Assembly (NCBI GenBank): GCA_963759115.1
Contig: CAVWXT010000001.1
Coordinates: 992,001-1,056,000 of the forward strand
DNA length: 64,000 nt
Reading direction: 5' to 3'
Source of the DNA: CAVWXT01 sp963759115
GTDB lineage: Bacteria > Planctomycetota > Planctomycetia > Pirellulales > Thermoguttaceae
Shown: positions 55,525 to 62,542 of the stretch, in pieces
How the letters are laid out: each line of letters starts with the position of its first letter
How positions within the stretch are numbered: the first letter of the stretch is position 1
Translations under genes and position numbers: made by a program
The notes under the pieces: generated by a model
Told to the model about the DNA's origin: nothing
What the model saw: only the letters and a program-made list of their open reading frames with translations
Databases searched by the model: none

Positions 55525-57152
55525 ATGCCCAAGATCCTTGTTCTCGACGAGTTGTCCCACGACGGCCTCAGCTTGCTGGAGGCGGCAGGGAATCTGGAAG
55601 TGGAGGTCCGCACCGGCCTGAAGGGCGAGGAGCTCCGCAAAGCCCTGCTGGGGGCCGACGGGGCGATCTGCCGCAGCGGCGTGAAGATCACCGCCGACGC
55701 GCTGCAAGGCAACACCCGGCTCCGCGCGATCGCTCGGGCGGGGGTCGGCGTCGACAACATCGACACTCAGGCGGCCACACGGCAAGGCATCGTGGTAATG
55801 AACACCCCCGGCGGCAACACCATCTCCACCGCCGAGCACACCATCGCCTTGATGCTGGCCATGTCGCGGAATATCGCCCCCGCCAACCAGAGCCTGATCG
55901 AAGGCCGTTGGGACCGCAAGAAGTTCATGGGCGCGCAACTGGCCGGAAAGACGCTGGGCATCATCGGGCTGGGGCGAGTCGGCCAGGCCGTGGCCACCCG
56001 CGCCCGCGGCCTCGAAATGCGCGTTCTCGGCTACGATCCGTTCCTGCCCAGCGTGCGGGCGAAGGAGTTGGGGGTCGAAACGTGCGAGTCGGCCCGCGAG
56101 TTGCTCCCCCTGGTCGACTACCTTACCGTCCACACGCCGCTGAATGAGGCGACGAAGAATCTCATCGGTTCCAAGGAGGTGCAACTGCTGAAGAAGGGGG
56201 CGCGGCTGATCAACTGCGCTCGCGGCGGCATCTTCGACGAGGCGGCGCTGGTGGAAGGGCTGCGGAGCGGGCAGATTGCCGGCGTTGCCCTGGACGTGTT
56301 TCCCGAAGAACCATGTACGCAGAACCCGCTGTTCGGCATGCCCGGCGTGCTTTGCACGCCCCACCTGGGCGCAGCACGGAAGAAGCCCAGACCAACGTCG
56401 CGGTGGAAGCGGCCGAATTGCTCATCGACTTCTTTACAACCGGCGCAATCAAACAGTCGGTCAACATGTCGCCGCTGGATCCCAAGACGCTGGCCGAAAT
56501 GCGCGGCTACCTCAACGTGGCCTATCGGCTGGGACTGCTGTTGGCCCAGGCCGATCATCACCCGCCGATCAGTTGCCGGCTGAGCTACAAGGGCGAGGTG
56601 GCCAAGAAGGACACGCGGTTGCTCTCCTCGGCGTTCGCCGCGGGCTTGCTGGAACACGCCCTGGCGGCCGGCGTGAACATCGTCAACGCCGAAGTGCTGT
56701 TGCGCGAGCGTGGGATCGAGGTGGTCGAGCAACGCAACACCGACATCGGGGATTTCAGTTCGCTGATCACCGCGGAGGTGGTCACCGAGCGGAAGACCTC
56801 CGTCGCCGCCGGCACGGTGTTCGGCCACAACATGCCGCGGCTGGTGCAAAAAAGCGGCTGCCGGTTGGAGAGCTACCTCGACGGCATCCTGTTGATTTTC
56901 TCGCACCGCGACACGCCGGGCGTGATCGGCAAAGTGGGAAGCATCTTCGGCCGGCACCGGGTGAACATCGCCCAGATGTCGGTGGGGCGGGCGGCAGAAA
57001 TGCCGGGCGGCGATTCCATCGGCATCCTTGCGCTCGATTCGGCCCCGCCGGCCGAGGCCGTCGCCGATGTGTTGGGCCTCGAAGAGATCACCGGGGCCTG
57101 GATTGCAAGGCTCCCGCCTGCCGGCGTCATGCCCCCCTGGATGGCAGGGTAG
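55525..57152 (+). CDS. serA: D-3-phosphoglycerate dehydrogenase (one frameshift)
   Basis: The first enzyme of serine synthesis. Restored length is 542 residues, the long three-domain form. The substrate domain has AICRSGVKIT and RAGVGVDNID; the NAD site is GKTLGIIGLGRVGQAVATRA; the catalytic region includes NCARGGIFDEAALVEGLRSG and PEEPCTQNPLFGMPGVLCTP with HLGAST. An intervening allosteric domain and a C-terminal ACT domain (FSHRDTPGVIGKVGSIFGRH and VNIAQMSVGR) follow. One base is missing near 56375 (GA then STEEAQTN). GGAGGAGG lies 14 bases upstream of ATG 55525. The TAG stop opens a family 3 palindrome. Confidence 0.93.
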
Positions 57153-57194
57153 AGCGGATTTCAATCGGCTTGAACGGCTGGAATACCGTTCTAC
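57150..57194. repeat. Palindromic repeat family 3 (copy 3)
   Basis: TAGAGCGGATTTCAATCGGC then TTGAACGGCTGGAATACCGT ending TCTA. The first TAG is the serA stop codon. Confidence 0.72.
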
Positions 57195-57242
57195 GACGAT
57201 TTTTTGACAGCGTTCTGAGAATCATCCTCGCGGCAACCTGTC

Positions 57243-57363
57243 CAGGGCCAATCAGTTTCCCCAAATCCGGCTGTAGGAGGCGACTCCAGTCGCCGATTTC
57301 CGGGTGTTGTCAAGCAATCGGCGACAGGAGTCGCCTCCCACAGTGAGTAACTGATCGGCCCTG
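57243..57363. repeat. Palindromic repeat family 1, full element (copy e)
   Basis: CAGGGCCAATCAGTTTCCCC and GAGTAACTGATCGGCCCTG enclose the TAGGAGGCGACTCCAGTCGCC palindrome. It is nearly identical to the copy at 48191. Confidence 0.88.
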
Positions 57364-57424
57364 GCAACCTGTCTCCTCCTGTTGATGCAGCATTTCGATT
57401 GCCGCGTCGATCGTGCCCTGTCAT

Positions 57425-57482
57425 CTCCAGGCGCCGAGTTTCTGGTGTTTCGCCGCACAATTGGCGACTGGAGTGGCCTCCG
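57425..57482. repeat. Palindromic repeat family 1, degenerate (copy f)
   Basis: It retains the loop GTGTTTCGCCGCACAATTGG and the arm GGCGACTGGAGTGGCCTCC of copy a, with the left arm decayed. From here to 57836 (about 350 bases) I see no gene. Confidence 0.65.
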
Positions 57483-57835
57483 GCATTGGTTTCTTGCACG
57501 GAGACTCAGAACTTCGGTGAAAACAGTAGATTTCCGCTCCTGATTTTTTGCCCCAGCGCCAAATTAGAAGCTAACTTTTCAATGACGAGACCACACCGCG
57601 ACGAGTTGCCCGCCCAGGTCAGTGCCCTCGCGAAAGCCCGCATATAGTCCTCGGGCGTATCGCCGGCACAACCGATACCATCGCACCACACGCCGCATAC
57701 CACGCAGTCTCTTTATTGATTACGCGTCACAAAGACAACGCAGTTTACCGATTAGAACCGTCAGGTTCCCGCTGCGCCACCAGCTAATCCGTTCAATCCG
57801 TCCCGCGGGACTGCGGGAAGACTGGCAGGAAAGAA

Positions 57836-58051
57836 ATGATCGACATGCCCCTGGACAGCAAGGTGTTCACTGCACTGGAGCGGAACCCCTATCTTGCACG
57901 CCGCAATCTACGCTTTGAGACCAGCGACGGCCGCGTCACCTTGCGAGGCGTAGTCAACACATACTTCCAGAAGCAGATGGCCCAAGAGGCGATCCGACAC
58001 GTAGACGGCGTAGCCGAAATCGCCAACGAACTGGAAGTCTGCTGGACCTGA
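57836..58051 (+). CDS. BON-domain protein
   Basis: 71 residues from ATG 57836 behind AGGAAAG. A single BON domain covers nearly all of it: SKVFTALERNPYLARRNLRF, ETSDGRVTLRGVVNTYFQKQ and IRHVDGVAEIANELEV, with the usual G-x-V-x-L-x-G-x-V core. There is no signal peptide, so it is cytoplasmic or exported by other means. BON domains bind lipid or membrane. It converges with the STAS gene with only three bases between stops. Confidence 0.8.
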   Translation: MIDMPLDSKVFTALERNPYLARRNLRFETSDGRVTLRGVVNTYFQKQMAQEAIRHVDGVAEIANELEVCWT

Positions 58052-58054
58052 CGG

Positions 58055-58435
58055 CTATCGCGGCTGTCGTGGACCCGGGCTGCCCATCACGGCGTCATGT
58101 CGATCCGTGTAGGGAAGCAAGCATTCGTCCACGTGACAGGCGTGCAGAACTTGCTGATTGCGGGGCGACAGTCCGCACACCCGCATCAGGCCCTCGTGCT
58201 CTTCAATCCGCTTGTACAGTTCGAGCAACTGTCCGATCAAGACGCTGCTCACGACCCGCACGTCGTCCAATTCCAGAACCAGGCGGTAAGTGAAGTGTTG
58301 CTGCAAGAGAGACCAGAGACGCTCCGCCAACGGAGTCGCCTCCGAGTCAGTCAAGTCGAGGTTCCGCACCCGCACCAACAGCCACTCGGGTCCGCGTTCC
58401 ACGTCCAATTCGCAGCCGGGAGCGATCGCCAACAT
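58055..58435 (-). CDS. STAS-domain protein (anti-sigma factor antagonist-like)
   Basis: A 126-residue STAS fold. Strands include EWLLVRVRNLDLTDSEATPL and YRLVLELDDVRVVSSVLIGQ. The VSSVLIGQLLELYKRIEE helix corresponds to the phosphorylatable Ser region of SpoIIAA/RsbV-type proteins (DVxxxxSSxLxxL). The C-terminus MRVCGLSPRNQQVLHACHVD is typical. No kinase partner is adjacent. A role as an anti-anti-sigma switch is likely by family. Start ATG 58433-58435. Confidence 0.82.
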   Translation of the reverse strand: MLAIAPGCELDVERGPEWLLVRVRNLDLTDSEATPLAERLWSLLQQHFTYRLVLELDDVRVVSSVLIGQLLELYKRIEEHEGLMRVCGLSPRNQQVLHACHVDECLLPYTDRHDAVMGSPGPRQPR

Positions 58436-58599
58436 TGTTCTACTCCTTGAACGCTGCTGAGATTCCGTGTACTCGACAAGAACCTCCCCATCGATAATCC
58501 TATCAAATCCCGAAATTTTGGCAACCCCCGCCGCAGCATCATAAAGCCCCGACCGATGGCTGCACCCAGCGGGTTCGGCGAGATCAACGCCAGGCTTTA

Positions 58600-59064
58600 T
58601 CAGAAGAGTGTGCCCTGCCCCGGGCCCCCAGCGTTCGCGGGAGGAGTCTCTTGAACGCCCTGCGCTGCTTGCAAGAGCAAGTCCAGGTCAAGCAACATGA
58701 TCGGCTTGTTCGCTGCGAAGGCGATGGCCTGCTGAGTAAAATAGGCGGTCGTAACAATTATGCCCAGATCCGCACCGCAGCTAATCATAGAACCATAAAA
58801 ATCTCTAACGATCGGTTCGCCAACTGAGCCTTCCCACCGCTTACACTGAACAACAGTTTGCTTGTTGTTCTTGCGTAACAAAAGGTCAACGCCATGATCC
58901 CCGGTTCCCCCAGTGAACTCCACCCGGTAACCTTGTTTCTTGAACACCAAGGCTGCGAACTCCTCAAACTCTATGCCGGTCATAGACCTGAGCTTGCCCG
59001 CCAAAGTGACAGTAGTTGCGCGCTTTCCCTCGTAGCCCAGTAAATCGAGGATTGTCCTTAGCAC
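58600..59064 (-). CDS. Mrr-like restriction endonuclease
   Basis: A 154-residue protein with the Mrr_cat PD-(D/E)XK fold: MTGIEFEEFAALVFKKQGYR (helix with Glu), then FTGGTGDHGVDLLLRKNNKQ and TVVQCKRWEGSVGEPIVRDF, giving Gly-D-x-Gly-x-D and QCK catalytic residues. LGIIVTTAYFTQQAIAFAAN follows. Start GTG 59062-59064 overlaps the TAA stop of the upstream AAA+ gene, so the two are translationally coupled. Without a separate DNA-recognition domain, targeting may come from its partner. Mrr enzymes cut modified DNA; specificity here is unknown. Confidence 0.85.
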   Translation of the reverse strand: MLRTILDLLGYEGKRATTVTLAGKLRSMTGIEFEEFAALVFKKQGYRVEFTGGTGDHGVDLLLRKNNKQTVVQCKRWEGSVGEPIVRDFYGSMISCGADLGIIVTTAYFTQQAIAFAANKPIMLLDLDLLLQAAQGVQETPPANAGGPGQGTLF

Positions 59065-60023
59065 GTCGGGCGCAGATTCGCGTTTTCCCCCACGTAGCCG
59101 CGAATTCTTTTCATTAACACGGCTAAATCCGCAAGGGAGCTTTCGCAGCATGAAATGACCAAAGGAACACTCTCGGCAGGGAAGCCAAGTTTGTTGTCGA
59201 ACGCCATTATTCCCGCGATGTACCGGAAATCCGTGTCCGAGTATGGTGTGAAGTTGTAAACGGTAAACCATGAGAGCAATTCTCTGTTGACTCGTGAAGG
59301 TCTTGAGGTTGTTCCGATCAGCGTGAATGGCCTGAGCGCCATGTTAATTATTCGGGCGTTCACCCCCTCCCCGAGCGTGAGATCCATTCGGTAATCCTCG
59401 ACTGCCGGAACCAGAAAATCCGACACCGGTTCCGGCAACAAATCAATGTCTTCTATAACGAAAATTGATCGTTCTTCTGCGTTTGTGAGATAAGGTATGA
59501 GGTCCCTCTCCTGCCTTAGATCAGTGGCGTTTGCAATTTGACAACCGACTCCCAAGTCACGTGCGAGAAGCGTGGCGAGGGTGGTTTTGCCCGAATCGGG
59601 CGGCCCAGAAAAGAGCGCGTGTGGAAAGGGCATTCCCATGCAGGAAGCTTCACTTAGTCTCCTATCCAGGGCCTGCTTGATCTCTTCTTGCCCAATGAAG
59701 TCTCGCAGACGCAATAGAACGTAGAACGGTTCGTGACAGTGCTCGCACTTGACGGCATCGGCAGGAATCTGAATACCACAGTGCGGGCACTTCTTGAATC
59801 TCTCCTCTATCAATTCTAATTCTGCCTGAACCACTTCCGCCTTACACTGGTCCGGCAGTGGCGGGGGTTGGATGGGCGGCGGTTCGCCCTTGGTTAGCGG
59901 CGGGACAGTTACCGCGTGTTTGCAGCGGGGACATACCGCACGCCTACCGGCCAATTCGGGCTTCGCCCATAGACTCTTCCTGCAACCGTGACACTGGAGC
60001 TTGATAACCGCCTCGTGCGCCAT
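59058..60023 (-). CDS. RuvB-like AAA+ protein with N-terminal zinc ribbons
   Basis: 321 residues from ATG 60021-60023 behind GGGGAGGGG. The N-terminus holds two zinc sites: CHGCRK with CPRCKH, and CPHCGIQI with CEHCHEP. The AAA+ domain is RuvB-derived: FIGQEEIKQALDRRLSEASC, the Walker A GPPDSGKTTLATLLARDLGV and LIPYLTNAEERSIFVIEDID. Then come MDLTLGEGVNARIINMALRP and FTLIGTTSRPSRVN. Against the RuvB at 60.8 kb, the Walker B DE is inverted to ED, the RDRF Arg-finger region reads LSWF, and the C-terminal winged helix is missing. So it is not a resolvase motor. Its coupling to an Mrr nuclease suggests a DNA-sensing or defence role (inference). Confidence 0.82.
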   Translation of the reverse strand: MAHEAVIKLQCHGCRKSLWAKPELAGRRAVCPRCKHAVTVPPLTKGEPPPIQPPPLPDQCKAEVVQAELELIEERFKKCPHCGIQIPADAVKCEHCHEPFYVLLRLRDFIGQEEIKQALDRRLSEASCMGMPFPHALFSGPPDSGKTTLATLLARDLGVGCQIANATDLRQERDLIPYLTNAEERSIFVIEDIDLLPEPVSDFLVPAVEDYRMDLTLGEGVNARIINMALRPFTLIGTTSRPSRVNRELLSWFTVYNFTPYSDTDFRYIAGIMAFDNKLGFPAESVPLVISCCESSLADLAVLMKRIRGYVGENANLRPTC

Positions 60024-60231
60024 GATCGCCCCTCCCCCAAGCCAGAAATCAACTTCCAATGTAGCTTTTTCCAAGGGTTAGGACAACATGCCCCACCCAC
60101 AACGATTATGCCGCTCGCTTCCGACGGGGTTGCGTTCCGGGTAAAATGGCGTTTTCGGGACGGGCGGCCGCCCACGGTGTGCCATCGGGCAACCGGCTCG
60201 CGCCGACCCCAATTTAACGAAAGGCGAAATC

Positions 60232-60720
60232 ATGTCACACGGTTCGGACCCAACCGGTTCCGATGCTCTGAAGATCGACACAACACCGGGGCTTCCTCGA
60301 CCATCGGATTCACTCATTAACGTAGCTGCGCGATTCGTGCCGGAGGTGCTATCGAGCGTACCGGATCCCCACGGTGAAATGCAAGCAGATGATCTTACGA
60401 AGCGACTCGATGAACGCGGCTACCCACCCGCTGCCGGCCAATGGGCAATCCATGTACTCGTTTGCGCGAGACTCTTGACTGCGGCCAAGATCGAGACATT
60501 CTTGCCGATGGTTGGAGTCCCTTGTGGTCTTGAATACAAATGGTCGGGTGGCGAGCACTGCACAGTGGCAATACCAGAGGGCAGGCCAGCGCCCTTCGAT
60601 TCTTTCAAAGTTGTGGCGACGCCGGCGTTGTGGGACTGGTGGCGTGCCGATTGCCCGAACCTTCTGGTAGACGCGGAAAAAGGGCCGCTAGGATTTTCTA
60701 CGCCGCCTCCGATGCAATAA
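60232..60720 (+). CDS. Hypothetical protein divergent from the AAA+/Mrr pair
   Basis: 162 residues from ATG 60232, with AAAGG upstream. The region QADDLTKRLDERGYPPAAGQ and WAIHVLVCARLLTAAKIETF looks like a winged-helix-type helical segment. It is followed by a beta-rich part (CGLEYKWSGGEHCTVAIPEG). There is no signal peptide or catalytic motif, and I do not recognise the family. It shares a 208-base intergenic region with the AAA+/Mrr operon, so it could be a regulator or third component. Confidence 0.55.
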   Translation: MSHGSDPTGSDALKIDTTPGLPRPSDSLINVAARFVPEVLSSVPDPHGEMQADDLTKRLDERGYPPAAGQWAIHVLVCARLLTAAKIETFLPMVGVPCGLEYKWSGGEHCTVAIPEGRPAPFDSFKVVATPALWDWWRADCPNLLVDAEKGPLGFSTPPPMQ

Positions 60721-60806
60721 GCCACGGCTGGTCGTTAGGCAAGAATGACAAATGTGTTAGTTCCACTTCTGCGGATGATGAGATTGCACCCATCCGTCAC
60801 GGTCTG

Positions 60807-61850
60807 TCAGCTTTGGAATAGCGAACCCTGTCCGGCACCACGGGGCTGGTCGAGCGGGCTGGTGCCGAGATGCTTGTATTCCGCGTATGCCTTGGGAGTG
60901 AGCTGCCGGCCACGCGGCGTCCGCACCACCAATTCGCTCCGCAACAGATAGGGTTCAACTTCGTCGATCAGCGTGTCGGGCGAAAGATTCATGGTGTGGG
61001 CTACGGCCTCGACGCCCACCGGCCCACCCACAAACACGCGGGCGATCGTTTCAAGATACTTCCGATCTCGCTGATCGAGTCCCAGCGGGTCGATTCCCTG
61101 CATTTCCAGGGCATCGCGGGCCACCTTGAGATTGATCTTGCCCTTGGCCTTGCTTTGGGCGAAATCGCGGACCCAACGAAGCCGGTTGTTGGCCAGCCGA
61201 GGCGTGCCCCGGCTACGGCCGGCAATCTCATCGGCTGCCTTGTTGTCGATTTTCACCTGCAGTTTCTTCGCGTTGCGGCGGACAATCTCGGCCAAGTCTT
61301 TCGGCGTGTAAAAGTCGAGATGCTCGTGCATTTGGAACCGGTCGCGGAGTGGGGCCGAGAGCAACCCGGTGCGGGTGGTGGCCCCGATCAGCGTAAACGG
61401 CTTCACTTGCATGTTGATCGTGCGCGCGTTGACCCCCTCACCGAGGACCAAGTCGATCCGGAAATCCTCCATCGCCGGGTAGAGAAACTCCTCGACCGCT
61501 TTCGGCAGCCGATGGATCTCGTCGATGAAGAGCACCGACCGCTCTTCGGCGTTGGTCAGGTACGGGATGACGTCTTTAGGGGCCGCCAGAGTCGCCCCGC
61601 TGGCGATCTGGGACTTGACGCCCAAATCGCGGGGGATGCACATGCCGAAGGTCGTCTTGCCCAGTCCCGGGGGACCGTCGAAAAGGATGTGTCCCAATGG
61701 CTCCCCCCGTTTGGAAGCCGCATCGACGGAGATCTTCAGCCGCGCGTACACTTCCCGCTGTCCGACCATGTCCCGCATCCGTTGCGGACGCAGGTCGCGG
61801 TCTTCATCGTTGAACTCGGCGGGTTGCTGTAGGATCGGCTCGCGCGACAT
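60807..61850 (-). CDS. ruvB: Holliday junction branch migration ATPase RuvB
   Basis: A 347-residue motor subunit of the RuvABC complex. The start ATG 61848-61850 gives MSREPILQQPAEFNDEDRDL followed by the conserved RPQRMRDMVGQ. Walker A is LFDGPPGLGKTTFGMCIPRD, Walker B is VLFIDEIHRLPKAVEEFLYP, and GEGVNARTINMQVKPFTLIG with ATTRTGLLSAPLRDRF (Arg finger) follow. The winged-helix C-terminus (GPVGVEAVAHTMNLSPDTLI) is complete. No ruvA or ruvC is in the window. The AAA+ gene at 59.1 kb is a diverged copy. Confidence 0.94.
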   Translation of the reverse strand: MSREPILQQPAEFNDEDRDLRPQRMRDMVGQREVYARLKISVDAASKRGEPLGHILFDGPPGLGKTTFGMCIPRDLGVKSQIASGATLAAPKDVIPYLTNAEERSVLFIDEIHRLPKAVEEFLYPAMEDFRIDLVLGEGVNARTINMQVKPFTLIGATTRTGLLSAPLRDRFQMHEHLDFYTPKDLAEIVRRNAKKLQVKIDNKAADEIAGRSRGTPRLANNRLRWVRDFAQSKAKGKINLKVARDALEMQGIDPLGLDQRDRKYLETIARVFVGGPVGVEAVAHTMNLSPDTLIDEVEPYLLRSELVVRTPRGRQLTPKAYAEYKHLGTSPLDQPRGAGQGSLFQS

Positions 61851-61955
61851 AAGCCACAGTATAAAGGGGCGCGGGGCATGCGGCGAGGGGTGAGGGGCCT
61901 GGGATTTCCTGGCCAACCACCGGTGCCCGGGCAACACACGAGTTCGACAGAGGTA

Positions 61956-62001
61956 TTGACTGCGGGCGTCTCCTGTCGTACGCTATATCGTACGATAGGA
62001 G
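61956..62001 (+). promoter_or_regulatory. Operator and RBS of the yefM-yoeB module
   Basis: TTGACT at 61956 may be a -35 box. TCCTGTCGTACG (61971-61982) and CGTACGATAGGA (61989-62000) form a nearly perfect palindrome around CTATAT, covering the expected -10. AGGAG follows nine bases before the ATG. Autoregulation by the antitoxin is the usual arrangement. Confidence 0.7.
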
Positions 62002-62010
62002 AACCAACCC

Positions 62011-62253
62011 ATGACGATGTTGACCGCCACGGAAGCCCGCAAGAGGCTCTACACGCTGCTGGACAACGTGGCTGAATCGCACGAGGCCGTGCAGATCGCC
62101 GGCAAGCGACATTCCGCCGTATTGGTGTCGGAAGAAGACTGGCGGGCCATTCAGGAGACACTCTATCTGACGTCGATCCCCGGGATGAAAGAGTCGATCA
62201 TCAAGGGACTACGCACGCCCGTCAAGAAATGCGCCAAGGAGCTTGACTGGTGA
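62011..62253 (+). CDS. yefM: Antitoxin, Phd/YefM family
   Basis: 80 residues. The N-terminal DNA-binding part is MLTATEARKRLYTLLDNVAE, then HEAVQIAGKRHSAVLVSEED and WRAIQETLYLTSIPGMKESI, matching YefM almost motif by motif. The C-terminal tail should wrap the toxin. Start ATG 62011; the stop TGA overlaps the toxin start (GTGA). Binds the palindrome just upstream to repress its own operon (family knowledge). Confidence 0.92.
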   Translation: MTMLTATEARKRLYTLLDNVAESHEAVQIAGKRHSAVLVSEEDWRAIQETLYLTSIPGMKESIIKGLRTPVKKCAKELDW

Positions 62254-62513
62254 GTTGGACCTTGGTCTTCACCCAACAGGCGAAGAAGGACGCCAAGAAG
62301 CTGGCTTCTTCCGGGCTCAAGTCCCGGGCCCAACGCCTTCTGGAAATCTTGAAGAAGAATCCCTATCGCACACCGCCCCCGTACGAGAAGCTCGTTGGCC
62401 ACTTGGCCGGCGCCTGTTCCCGGCGAATCAACATCCAGCACCGGATTGTCTATCAGATTCTCGACGATGCGAAGGTCGTCAAGATCATCCGAATGTGGAC
62501 ACACTATGAATAG
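62250..62513 (+). CDS. yoeB: Toxin, Txe/YoeB family
   Basis: An 87-residue ribosome-dependent mRNA endonuclease. WTLVFTQQAKKDAKKLASSG and LLEILKKNPYRTPPPYEKLV are conserved. Then GACSRRINIQHRIVYQILDD carries the conserved Arg and His, and the C-terminus ends RMWTHYE with the catalytic His-Tyr pair of the family. Start GTG 62250 overlaps the antitoxin stop. The complete active site suggests a live toxin. Confidence 0.93.
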   Translation: MSWTLVFTQQAKKDAKKLASSGLKSRAQRLLEILKKNPYRTPPPYEKLVGHLAGACSRRINIQHRIVYQILDDAKVVKIIRMWTHYE

Positions 62514-62542
62514 CTGGCCGTGAATGTCTCGCTTTCCATCGT

